Under the pieces are notes generated by a model. The model saw only the letters and a list, made by a program, of their open reading frames with translations. It was not told where the DNA came from and ran no database searches. DNA of 64,000 bases, from positions 7,765 to 71,764 of the forward strand of contig QZCP01000158.1 of the NCBI GenBank assembly GCA_003956705.1, written 5' to 3'. Made by a program: the position numbers and the translations under genes. Shown one piece after another: positions 14,340 to 27,100 of this stretch. Positions within the stretch are counted from its first letter, which is position 1. Each line of letters opens with the position of its first letter. The DNA is from Brevipalpus yothersi. Taxonomy: Eukaryota > Arthropoda > Arachnida > Trombidiformes > Tenuipalpidae.

Positions 14340-14644
14340 AAGTATCTCACTCTGAGGCCATCATCATCACCCGACGAGTAAAGTGGCAGAGCAAGCAGCA
14401 AAATCGACGCCCTTCGACCAATAAACAGCCAGAATTCACCAGAGAAGCAAGCCACGCCTGCTCCGTGAAACCAGCCAGATGGAGGTGTGTCTAATCTCAC
14501 TTTACTCGCCGATAGTGACAGCTCACTGGATTTTCCTAAGCTCCTCCTCTTTACAACGCTCACTTCTCTCTCTCTCCTCTCTCTCCTCAGAGTTTGTTTC
14601 TCTTTCTCGTTTTTGATGAAAGAAGAAAAAAGCTTTTCTCACTC

Positions 14645-14648
<4 letters not shown>

Positions 14649-14702
<54 letters not shown>
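14649..14702. repeat. (CT)n tract
   Basis: CT run of about 54 nt; complementary to the GA tract at 14290-14338. Confidence 0.96.
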
Positions 14703-14705
<3 letters not shown>

Positions 14706-15138
14706 AACAGAATTATTGGACGAAACTGAGAAGCAAAGGCTACAAGCTTCACGCAAAAACACTGAAACGACGCCCCCCTTCATGCTTTCAACAATTTATT
14801 ATGGGTACCACCACCACCATCATCATCCTATCCAGCATCATTCAGCATCTCGATATTTCTGCTTCTCTACTCTTCCGCTCTCTCATCATTTTATAAGCTT
14901 GCAACATCTTTCTTCCCTCTCTCCTCTTTCAGCATCGATCTTTCAGTTTGCTCCATTCTTCATTTTTCTCCATCTTTCACTCTATAACAACCGTTATTTC
15001 CAGTATCTCCTTCAAATTGGAGCTTGTTTTTTTGATCAAATTTCATAAAATGCCCACCAAAATCCATCTTGATATCCTGTCATTACTATTCTTTCTCGAT
15101 TGGCTCATTTTGTCAGACACCTCAAATACGTCTCTTCG

Positions 15139-15183
<45 letters not shown>

Positions 15184-16241
15184 CATCTCAAATTTTTCCA
15201 ATCTTTTGTTTCTCTCTATCTCTCCCTTTACTTTTCACACAAACCCATTTTCTTCTCTTACAAGTTGCCATCTTGAAACTCAAAATCCTTTCTCACTCTA
15301 GGTTTGATTCCATGAAGTAATTGATAGCTTTTCTCGATAACACAAGTGAGCACATTATTTTCTATCTCCTTCATCTTTCTATCCTCTCTACATCCATCCT
15401 CTCGAGTCAACTTTGTTAGGCCTTGATAATTCACTGTAATGACAGCTCGAAAATCAATATATATTGTCTCGAGGAGAAAAAAAGATTTCGAACATCCAAC
15501 ATATCCCAATACTCAGGCAGAACAGTTCCAATCGATTAGAATACATTTTCGACCGAATGTTCTATGTCTCTACTTCATACGCGCCATCTTACGGGAATAA
15601 GAAGATTTCTGTGGATAGAACTTTGCAAATCGAAAGAAAGCGGATAAGAATTCCAATTATCTATGGTGTTGAGTGTTGCTGTTGTTGGAAAGATTGGAAT
15701 TGATTGATGCCCATTGAACTGTGAGGCTTGGTATTGATGGCCGGTAGAGGAATGATGTTGGGAGGAAGAAAAAATTCACTGATTTTTTAGATTTAGATTT
15801 TTCTTTTCGATGTTTCTGGAAGTCTATCTTATCGAAATAAGATGAAGATGGAAGAGAGTCTATTTCGTTTGATTTGTGTTGATTTGAATTGCTTAATTCG
15901 CGTGGCAAAACCAGCCTAATAAACTGGATTTCTTATTCTTTTTCAAAAGAATCTGATTACTATCTCACTTGTCAGCTTGATATGGCTTCAATTCGTTTGC
16001 TGAAAGGTAGAGTATCATTCGAGTAATCAATTATTCTCGAGTTATACTGGCTCTCTCTCTTCATCTTCTTTCTTACTCATTTGAATACGTTTAAGTGTAG
16101 ATGACTGTGAGCCAGAAAGAGTAAGAAAATGAGAAGAGTTTGATTGAGACAGGAGTGTGGATGATAATTTATCTCTTTACTTTTTATTCACTTGATTTAC
16201 TCACCCAAACAGTTGTTTCATGATCGAGGATTGCTTGCTTT

Positions 16242-16284
<43 letters not shown>

Positions 16285-16633
16285 TTTAGCTGATTCCAAA
16301 AAACTGCTCTCTAACATCAGACTGTATAACAAAAATTAGGAATAAAAATCTTCTCTCTTTTTTACATGTTCTACTCTTCTTTTTCATTTCCATTTACTCT
16401 TTCAACTTCAAATCATCCCATTTCTTTCATGAACTCCCATTTTATTACTATACTGTTTCCATCTCTCATTTCTCTCTTTCGTTGAGGCTGAGTACGATGG
16501 CCATCACTAACAGGCTTAAAGGAGAGTGATGCGGAATTCTTTCGGCTTCATCTCTTTTTGCTCTCACTTTCTATCCATCCTGATGTCACTAACATCCACT
16601 TTAATTTGTCCACACTGTGAAAAGATTCAATCA

Positions 16634-16634
16634 A

Positions 16635-16685
<51 letters not shown>
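16634..16685. repeat. (GA)n tract
   Basis: GA run with one AAA interruption near its start. Confidence 0.95.
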
Positions 16686-16690
<5 letters not shown>

Positions 16691-16859
16691 CCCCCTGAGA
16701 GCTGATCGAGTAAATATATTTCAATTTGCTTACACAATTCTTAGGCTCATACACTATAGAAGACTTTACTCTTTTCCTCCCTCTCTCTTCTTCCCATTTT
16801 CTCTCTCTCTCCCTCTCTTTAGTTACTCTAATCGAAACATAATTGAGTAACATGCCCTC

Positions 16860-16976
16860 ACCATCATCCCGATCCCCAGCATGAGTGGGTAATAGTGTGT
16901 ATTGGCGTTCATCTCGCGCGCGCTCCTGTCCTTGTTGTTGATTCATGTTCACAAATTGTCCACCAAAAGCTGTCAT
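16860..16976 (-). CDS. Possible first coding exon, unrecognised protein
   Basis: The minus strand opens at 16976 with MTAFGGQFVNMNQQQGQ, followed by a charged Arg/Asp/Glu stretch and LLPTHAGDRDDG. At about 16860 the sequence GATGATG followed by GTGAGG could serve as a donor. The stretch is richer in GC and CpG than its neighbours and its residue composition is protein-like. Read past the donor, the frame runs into GA-repeat translation, which is not credible protein. I do not recognise the protein. It lies about 3 kb upstream of the T-box exon on the same strand, so it could be an upstream exon of that gene, a separate gene, or chance. The Met context is weak. Confidence 0.22.
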
Positions 16977-17569
16977 TGAAACGGTGCTAACGACTGGTCA
17001 GTAGTAGTGGTGATAGTAGTAGTATTTTTCTCTTCTTCCCTTCTTCTGAATCATCTGCTCATACAGATTGGCCACTTTCTGGGCTGGCCACTTATACTTT
17101 TCCAAGTGAGCCTCCTGGAATTCGTGTTCCATTCTCGAGGACAGCTGGACTATTCGAAAAATGAATGTGAAGCTTCTTTCACTATCTATTCACTGCATTA
17201 CCACTCAAAAACGAAACACCCTTTCAATTTTCTTCTTCTTCTTCTTCTTCTTCTTCTTCTTCCCTTCTTTTTTTCCAGTATATAATACAAACCATTTTGA
17301 AAATCATCATCTGAAACATTCATGAGAGAGAAAATTAGGCTGTCAATTTGATCATGATAATGGTTTTTGATTACATTATTGTGCAAATCAGGCAGCATGT
17401 TGATAGTTGTTTACGAATATAATCCAAAAATTGATGAGGAGGAGTCTCTGCTTCATTCTGATGATGTGTTCTGATAAAATTGAGATTGACTGTTGATAAT
17501 AGAGATTGCCAATTATCGATACATTAGCATAAGCATTGAGTAAGCAAAAATGACATCAATTCACTTTTT

Positions 17570-17575
17570 TTTATT
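17570..17575 (-). terminator. Polyadenylation signal AATAAA of the P450 gene
   Basis: AATAAA on the minus strand, 56 nt after the P450 stop codon. Position and hexamer fit a 3' end signal. Confidence 0.55.
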
Positions 17576-17631
17576 GATCAAAAACAAAAACAGATGAAAG
17601 CAATATGTATGAGCTGATTCGATTGATTAGT

Positions 17632-19686
17632 TTACGATTGATGTAATCTTGGTGCAAATTTTAGCTTGACTTCTCGAGGACTTGAAACAGGCATGCCAAT
17701 ATAATAGTCAAGAGGAATCTTTTGATTTTCATCGATGATCGGGTGTGTGTTGTAAAAATAATGGAAAATCATGGTTAAATTATCTTTATAAGCTTACGCT
17801 AGGGATGTGGTTTGTGTGTAGTTGTTGATGCTAAATTTTCAAAACTCACCTTAGTTTCTGGTGAGCATCCAATTTTAAATGCTCTCAAGAGATGGATCAA
17901 ACAGATTTTCATCTCCAGTATAGCAAATCTCATTCCCAAGCAATTTCTTGGCCCAGTTGCGAACGGAAAGAATACAGATGCACTTGAACTAATTTGTTCC
18001 CGGTGTGAAAATCGTTGGGGATCAAATTTGTCTGGATTAGGAAAGTAAGTCGGATCACGGTAAAGAGAATATGTCGGAATTACCATGATAGCATCTTTCG
18101 GAATCGAAATGGAATCCAAGGTGCAGTCATGATGTGCTCGTCTTTCAATTCTGTTTTTTTCAGGACAAAACAGTGAAAGAGAGAAGGAAAGAGAGAGAGA
18201 GAGAGATGAATTCTCCACTCAGTAGGTACATGATACCTCCATGACTAAAGTAAAGCTCATTTATAGAAAAATTAATCATTTCAATTCACCTTGGAACCGG
18301 AGGCAAGTATCTCAGGGTTTCATATATGACAGCATCCAGATAATGAAGCTCATTGATTTCCTCGAAACTGAAATTAGAATGTCCAACCTTTTTGGATAGC
18401 GTTTGAATCTCCTCTAAGAGACGTTCTTGATGTTCCGGAAAAATCGCTAAACAGTATATCACATTGCATAATGTGGCTGATGTTGTATCATATCCGGCAA
18501 TAATGAACAACATTCCATTGTCCACAACACCATTCACATCGAATGCTGTCCAGGCAATGCATATTGAAAAGAATATATATATATCTCAAATTGTGGAAAA
18601 AGTCCTGGATTTCAAACTATATCTTACCCTTGATACGCTCATTTGATCCATCAGGAGCATCGATTTCCGATTCCATGAGGAGTGAAAAAAAATCTTTTCT
18701 AATTTTTGAAATTTTTTCATGATCCCTGCTCTGACTTCCGTTTTGTTTTCTTTGGTGCAAAGTTTTTCTCAACAAAGAATCCATATACTCAAGAATGTTA
18801 TAATCAAAAACATACACATCAAACCATTTCATGAGACACGGAAACCAAATGGCCAACATTGATTTGAAGCTCAAATCTCGGCTGAAAAAACTTCCGATCT
18901 TATCAACCATTTCATTGCCAATCTCTTGATTACTCTCTATTTTGAATCCAAATACTGTGCTTGCGATCACATCGAGTGCAAAAAAACCGAGACACTTTTT
19001 CACATCAATCACCACATTACCTGTGTCCACCTCTCCTGTACCGTTAATTTGATCATTAATGATGCCAATCAGAGTTGATGCACATTCATCAATTGATGGC
19101 TTCATTCTTTTCAAATTTCCAGTCGAAAAAAGTGGTGTCATAACTTTACGACACTTTTTCCATTCATCATTCTCCAGGCCGACAATATTGCGTCCAGCCA
19201 GCTGATTTGGATGATAAAATATCTGCAATATAAAATTAAATACCAGGCATTGAATGGAAGATTATCGAGCATTCTCTACAAATTATATTCAAACGATTGG
19301 GAAGATAGAAAATTGATCGTCTTTTTTCACTCACCCTGTGATTCGGAAATTTATCAAATTCAGTGACCAAAATTTTTCGTATCAATTCAGGGTCCGATAC
19401 AAGTAGACTGGGTCTCAAACCTTCATACATGCTCCAATGGACGAGGAAAAAATTTTGGTAGGATAAAAAATTATTGAAAATAAGACTAATTAGAAAATAC
19501 CTACCCGACAATTTTACCATATTTTTGGCACAGCTTTTGGTCCATCAAATGGAAAGGTTCCTTCAGGGTTAGACAAGCATGCCATGGAACGGTGGGAATA
19601 CCCTGCCTCTGCCAATATGTCAACTTTTGGTGGACATAGGTCACGATTGCAATTAAGCAAAGAATGGCAATTATCACTGGAATCAT
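17632..19686 (-). CDS. Cytochrome P450, CYP3-clan, complete, six exons
   Basis: Microsomal heme monooxygenase, likely for xenobiotics or lipids. Coding segments: 19686-19505, 19431-19335, 19222-18628, 18545-18290, 18150-17850 and 17718-17632, summing to 1518 nt (505 residues plus stop) with every junction in phase. Visible parts: N-terminal membrane anchor (MIPVIIAILCLIAIV), C-helix WKKCR at 114-118, I-helix AGYDTTS at 308-314, K-helix ETLR at 367-370, a PDKFDPQRF region near 416-424, and the heme loop FPFATGPRNCLG at 438-449 with Cys447 as heme ligand. The C-terminal ETK/IPLDYYIG and the FATGPRNCLGMRFA loop resemble CYP3A-type proteins. A Met 28 codons upstream (19770) is in frame, but the shorter start gives the standard anchor. 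The last acceptor (AAAAG) is weak and was chosen from family alignment. All catalytic motifs are intact. Confidence 0.93.
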
Positions 19687-19923
19687 GTTGCTACTTATTG
19701 TCAAGCTCAAGCTCGAACTGTGGTGCAAATAATGTTTCTTGCCTGGCAAATCTATTAGCCCAAAGTCCATTTTGGTATTTATATTTTTGTTTCACAATTA
19801 ATTACTTCCTCCATGATGTTGACCACACTTCCGACCGGTGCTTTGTTTTGTTTTTTTCTCATTTTCATTTACCATTCACATTATGATCACTAACCAGGCA
19901 AATGTTTCTACTTAAAATGACCA

Positions 19924-19925
<2 letters not shown>

Positions 19926-19977
<52 letters not shown>
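19926..19977. repeat. (CT)n tract
   Basis: CT run about 240 bp upstream of the P450 start codon. Confidence 0.96.
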
Positions 19978-19978
<1 letters not shown>

Positions 19979-21755
19979 ATAACGAAAAGTTTCATCATTA
20001 TCAACTTTTGGGCAATACAATGAACTGCTGGCGCTTTGATTTATGGTGCTTACAAACCCCTTCTGTTCGTGTTCATGGATATGATATGATATGATCTAGA
20101 TCTATCAATGTTTGTTGATTAGCTGCCTAAAGTCATGAATTATGATTATAATGACTCTTAAAGCTCAAATACTAGGGTGCTCAAGTCACGAGACCTACCA
20201 CGTGGATTCGTGCCATCTCACACGCAAATCCACGTAGCTTCAAGGCTTGGGGAGAGCATTCTTCACCCAGTAGCCAAAGATTCCAATCAAAATATAGCCA
20301 ATCTTTCGTTCCTGTTGATAGTCCATCTACTTTGCTGGGAATCACAATATGGATCAATATTGATTTTGGAATGAAGTACAAAGGGTGCATTTTTGAGACA
20401 AAGAGCCTCGGAAAAATTTCAGAGTCATTAATTGAAGGTAGAAATAAACCAACTTTGCCATTTGAAACTTTCTCTCAGATACTTTTAATGGCATTTTTAG
20501 TCAATATTCAGTAAAATTGAGACAATTTTGAGAGAGAATATGGACACATTCACAGCTACATTGTTTCAAGTCGTATGTGATTCATTTAATTAAAACTTTC
20601 AAAATATCTTGAATCAATCAAGTATGTGTTTACTTTTATTTATTTATTTGGATCAAAAAGTTCAGATTATTGGAAACATCCTTGATATAATGGCTGTCAG
20701 CATGAAATATGGCAACAGAATCCACTAAACGATATAGTATTCGTGCTAAGAAAACATTCGATGACAGGGAAATATCATTAAAGCCCAGCTTTTAAGAAGT
20801 AATGCTTGATATGCATACAAGCCATACTTTATTCATTAGAAAACTTCGATTTTTAAACTATATTTCAATTTTTGGCCCATTTTCTGGCTCAAACAACAGA
20901 ATCATGATCACAAGTTTCAAAATGACAACTAAATAATCAATAGACACCGAATATTCTTTCCTCTCTCTCACTCAAAGTATCAATATATCTTATAGGTTAT
21001 TCTCTCAAGCCAAAATGACCAACTGAATTATCATCAATCCACTAATCACCTCCCGGATGTTTTGTTACACATATGAACTTTACAAGCATATGCACCAGAA
21101 AGAATTTCATTTTACTCCAAAAAATTTTGAGCCAAAAGAGAAAATAATAGCAATAATAATAATAATGTGATTATTTCTGGCTCATAAATTCAAATCACTG
21201 GAAATGGTCACCATTTGATCTTATCGAATAGGAATCAGGATCAATATCGGTTAGAATAAGTATGCAACATAGAAAGAGAGATGGTCCAAACATTTCTGAA
21301 TTTCAATTCGTTGATCGCCTCAAGGCACAATAGTGATTATCATTCACGATCATGGTCATTATTGTTTGCCACCATCAAACTGTTCTGTTAATCTAACACG
21401 ACAAGACAGTGATTCCGGTTGGTAAGTGAAGCGAAATACCTTGAGAGCATCTCATGTATACAAAGATTTGGAATCTTCTGGTCTGGCTACTGATAATGCT
21501 TTCGGCCATTTACAACTGTTAGCCTCAACAGAAGCAAATCCAATCATGTAGGCATCGTTTTTTTTTTCTCTTACCTGAGATGATCATCGGATCATGATCA
21601 GCATCCAATTTTGTTATGAATGGCTGAGTAGTAAGGTTTCGAGTTTACATGGAAAAGTTTATCTTACAGCTAGTTGACAGGTAGAGTAGTAGCATATTTA
21701 TTGGCCACTTTTGGGTAGGTAAATCAGAGCTCATCTTGTTTTTGTGGAAATCATT

Positions 21756-21793
<38 letters not shown>

Positions 21794-22251
21794 CTATCAG
21801 TTATGTACATATATTCCACAAGAAAAAATTGCCACTAAAAGTACATCTCAAAGTGACAACCATTATAACGGTAAAGTGAGCCCTCATGATTTCTCTACTA
21901 TCTAAACGGAATAGATAGGTGAACAAGATGGTGGATAATTAGCCGAGAAAGTTTTCTGCTGCTCGCTGATTATTCTGCATGTTAAATAGCAAGAAAGAAG
22001 AAGAAGAAGAAGAAGACATGGTGTTTATATGCTTTCAACACATGAAATCAATATCACTCGGACCGAGTAATTTTACCTGTTCGACAGTCCATCGTGATAT
22101 TCACCTGAGCAGCAACACTTAATCATGCCATCAAACAGGTTATCATCACCAGTCAACGGATGATGATCATTTCGTGAAAAATGTTCTGCACAATCATGGT
22201 GAAAGATCAGAGCTAAGGAAAACGATGGCCACAGTCAATAAGAAGAGAGAG

Positions 22252-22257
<6 letters not shown>

Positions 22258-22300
<43 letters not shown>
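22258..22300. repeat. (GA)n tract
   Basis: GA run of about 42 nt. Confidence 0.95.
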
Positions 22301-22303
<3 letters not shown>

Positions 22304-23101
22304 GATCACGGCGATTTGCCTCCCATAACGATGCTAGAGTGGCCTGAAGGCCAAAATGAAATTGGCTTCTCATCATATTTTGGAACTTAGAATTTCGCAA
22401 GTGCCTTCCAGCATGTGTATGTGTGTGTATATATGTACACATACAGAGGGCAATTTCGCTTGTCAGGGATCGTTCATTAATTTATTCAATTACAGTTGAA
22501 TACAAAAAAATGACTCAATTATTGAGCATAGTGAGTGGAGAAGAATAAAGGAATAGATGATGCCGAGCCGAATGTGAACCTGGTCACTTGGGCTTCAAGC
22601 ATCGGCAAGCAATCCAATGATAAGGATGGAAAGATGGAGAGATGGATGTAAGAGAGCGAGAGGGGGAGAGGGGGGCGAGAGATAGAGCGAAGGGATGATA
22701 GAGTAAGATCAATTCATCTATCAAACCGATCATCATGATGATCATGAACATTTTCCGGAGAATCATTCTCATCAAAGCTTCAAAATGCTGGGATACCCTG
22801 CTGATGGTGATGAGTGGTGAGTAGGGAGGTGGGCATCATGCACCTCCTTTTCTCCTCCTTTAGCCTCTCGTCTCATTTCTCATCTTGAAAAGCGATGATA
22901 GAAGAGAAAACAGATTCCTCTTCTGCATAAAGAATCAGAATTGCGGTGGTCTGGAGCATCCATTCATTCATCTATTCATTCATTGAAACATTCCAAAGGG
23001 AAAGAGAGCTCAGCATGAGCCGAAGGCAAAACAGTGAACATATACATAAGAACATAGAGATTGGGAAGCCGAGAATCAAATTGAAACCTTAGCAAGTTGG
23101 C

Positions 23102-23147
<46 letters not shown>

Positions 23148-23664
23148 CTCTCTTTTCTTCAATCATCTCCCCAATGAAACAAGAGAAGATGATTTGTATC
23201 ATCTGATATTGATTCTTTCACTTGGAGAACAAAAAGTATAACAAAGCTTTTCTGGTCAATAAAGTAGCTCAAAATTTCAAGGTGGAAATTGGTTTCCCAT
23301 TTCCATTTGGTATACTAATCATTTTTTGGAAGAGAAAACTTGACTCAAAAAGAGGTTGAATTACTGTGAATTTTTCCTTAGATGCATTTAAATGGACTAT
23401 GATGGCCACAAATGATGCTTCTCTATGGCTTGCTTGTTCAGTTGATGGAACAAAAATAGGTGATCAGCCTGTGAACCGTGTACCTAGATAGAGGAAAAGA
23501 AAAAGCAAAACTAACTAGAGAAATAACTCATAGTTGTTTTTGGAAGTCCATGATTATGGTCATAAGTGATGACAGGCCGACGAAGCGAAGACAAACAATT
23601 CAATCAATACATTTAGGGCCAGCAAAATGGGAAGATGAATGAATAGAAGAGTAGAGGAAAAGAA

Positions 23665-24106
<442 letters not shown>

Positions 24107-27100
24107 GAGTGAGAAGGAAGATCTCACAAATCATAATTATCATTTTCAGCTCCATCACAATCATCAGTGCAAAGGTTCACAACGTGTTTGACCATTTCTT
24201 CTTCCTCTTTTTTGCCTCTTCTATTCCCTACCATTCAGTGGATGTAAGTGTATGCTGAACCAGTTAAGCGAGATACACAGATATGTAAGTACATTCAAAT
24301 GTTCATGGAAAGTTTTACCTATCAAATTAAGAGGCTGTCACATGATTTGCATTCAATATCATCTTCTATCAGGAAGAGAGCAAGAGGAGGAGAGAAACAG
24401 AATGGTGATAGACAAACTTGCCAACAATCATGCTGTTTGAGCAAAATATTGCCCAAGATATTTGGCCAGCTCGTTGCCCTTGTTGCCAAGAACGCTCAAT
24501 GTCTGTCCAAGAGAGAGAGAGAGAGAAAGAGAAAGAAAGAGAGAGGGCAAAAAGAGAAAAAATGGCCTGATGGAGGGCATGTGAGGCGAGGTTGCACATC
24601 AAGGCAATAATTTGGGAAACATCACCACAATTAGCATTCTGATCAGTTTTTACCTTCATGTTAGCTTTTCTCTCTCTTTCTCTCTCTTTCACTTTTTGCT
24701 CCCTCTTCTTATTCTCGTTCTTACTTCTTCTTGTTATTCGCTCTCTCTCTCTCTCTTACAGCATTCCAATGAGATAGAAGAAGAAGAGCCCAAAAGATGC
24801 GGACAATGAATCATGAAAAAGAGAGGAAAAAAAATCTCATGAATGGACCCACCAACGTGCTTCGTGCTCACTATCAAGTTTTTCGAGGCTCCATATATAT
24901 AAACATTCCATGATCATATATATTTTTTCATACATCATTCCTTGAGCTTTTCTTTGTGTTGACGCTATCTTCACTGCACGATACAAGCTGTCAGATGTTC
25001 ATACCATTTATTGACAAAATTTCACTTTTCTTCTCAACAAGGTATCACTCACCACCGATCATCCTCTTCCTTCCTATCTCTCTTTCTCTCTTTCACCAAT
25101 CGAATTACGTTGGCCTTTGGAGTAGAAATCTTCCAAGTGGCCTTATCATTCGGCATCTTGACTTGGAAGAAAAAGCTTGTCCATCACTGATTCCCTGAGC
25201 ACCCATTTTTGTCGGCTCATCCTCACGCGAACCTTTTTCCCAAAGAATTATTGTGGTATCCATACCATTCTCAAAAGCAAAAGGGCATCGCAAAAGATAT
25301 TCCTTCTCTCTCATCTTCTCTTTCTCTTCATTCATGAAGCTACTTTGGTGGTAAAAGCTTTACAAGTCGTGTAGAAGAGAGAGAGAGAGAAATTTTTCAC
25401 TCTCTCACTAGTCTGATTCTCATTTGGTCCACTTTGAACCATTCAACCTGAATTTTCCACCGTGAACACACATATTCTACTTCCTTATCTTGTGGACATC
25501 TAAATCTGGCGCCAAGCAAACAAGCACGTCGGTCCTTTTCGGATTCAGTTCATGTGCCTGTGGCCAGAGAAAGAGAGTCTAGAAGTTAGCATACCACATA
25601 CGGGCTACCATAAGGCAGATCTCTTCTCTCTCTCTCTCTCTCACTCACTCTCTAGTAAAGCCCGTATATTATTTGTCTTAAGTGAATCCTAATTATCAGC
25701 CTTGGCCTGACCTCGCTTCTCGGCCCACAAACTCATTCACCTTATACCATAGATATCGGTTCGTTCTCTCTTTCCCCAAAGCTTTACACCAATCTTGGGA
25801 AGTGAGTGGACAGCGTGAAATCTACTAGAAAAAGAATGTCTCCTCACTCCAGACTGTGTAATGTCTGTCTTGGCGTAAGATCATCTCATTTTCGTCCCGA
25901 GTGACTGTTTCCGGACCCATTTAAGTTTTTCCAAGTCACTCCAGATAAACCCATTGTATTCACCTTCTACCCTATATGCTCACCTTTATTCTGTTCATCT
26001 ATTAGTGGTTAACTTGGCCCCTCCTGGAGGCAGTATTGAGTATTTTTTTCTGTTCTTCTTTCAAGAAAAGATTTCGGCAGTGTTAAGATTGTAAACGATC
26101 TTCAGTATAAGGGAGAGAAAGATAGAGAGAAAGAAAGCGAAAGCTCAGTATGATTTCACCTCGAAATCCTCCTCATTTCACACTCATGGAGAGAAATCAT
26201 ATCCTGTAGGGATAGGATTGAGTTTGATACTTTTAGAGAAATTATTTTTGTTCAAATTCTTTTTCTCTTCTACTCAGAATTCCAGCTTCCAGACTGGCCC
26301 CTCTCTCTCCCATCACTAATCCGTTTCGCTTTTTTACTCTTGAATAGTTTAGATTGCTTCCACATCATGAAAACGATCCTCTTTTCTTTCTGATTTTGAT
26401 ATTCTTCGTTTCTCTCTCTCTCTCTCTCTCATATACTTTTTATCATAAGGCCCAGTCGAGCATTCCGAGCATAGTATGCTATGAGAGAGGAGGGCACACT
26501 TTTAAATACCAAAGGTGGATAGCGTCCACATCATTCTGTCGGATTTAGATAAAAGTTTCAAAGTTTCTCTTGGTGGCTAGTTATATTCTTTGCATGAGCT
26601 GAGAGGAATAAGAAGAAGAACTCGTAAAAAAATTTCTCTCTCTCTCTCTCTCTTCAATTTCAGTGGAAAAATAGGAGGAATCAAATGGAGTGATATACTG
26701 TCCATCGATAGAGAGATTAATGGTTTACACAGGAAAAATGATGAAAAAGGAGAGAGAAAGATAAACTTATCAGATGCTCATAAATGATCAATTTTACCGT
26801 GCAAAGGATTGGTTTGTAAGTGAATCGTAAAATTCGTTCATCATCAACTGTTGAGATTTAGAGAGAGGAGAGAGAGAGAAAAAGTATCCACTAGATTGGA
26901 AGATAAAAACAAGCATGATTATAAGTAGTCGAATAAAATGTGAAAATCAAATTGAACAATCTTAATACAAACTTTTTCTAAAGTGATTTCATGAAGAATC
27001 TTGTGTATGATTGAGAGAAGAATCTCGAAATGCTACTTGCTTCTCTCTCTCCCATTTACCGCTTCCTCCATTCCCGGTAAGATCAGATTAATTTGATCAT

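Larger units (their letters stand above)
13904..17631. other. Region between the T-box exon and the P450 gene
   Basis: The stretch just above 13903 should hold the 5' UTR and promoter of the T-box gene. Positions 14340-14520 are less repetitive and higher in GC than their surroundings and contain an 11-bp inverted repeat (14375-14385 and 14498-14508) and an AGGTGTGT sequence near 14483 resembling a T-box half-site. The rest is CT/GA tracts, (TTC)n at about 17228-17262 and AT-rich DNA. Apart from the weak exon candidate near 16.9 kb I see no gene. Confidence 0.4.

Noticed and set aside
24248..24610. 120-codon frame with Cys-containing segment
   Set aside because: Starts at GTG, overlaps CT/GA repeats on the other strand, no recognised motif.
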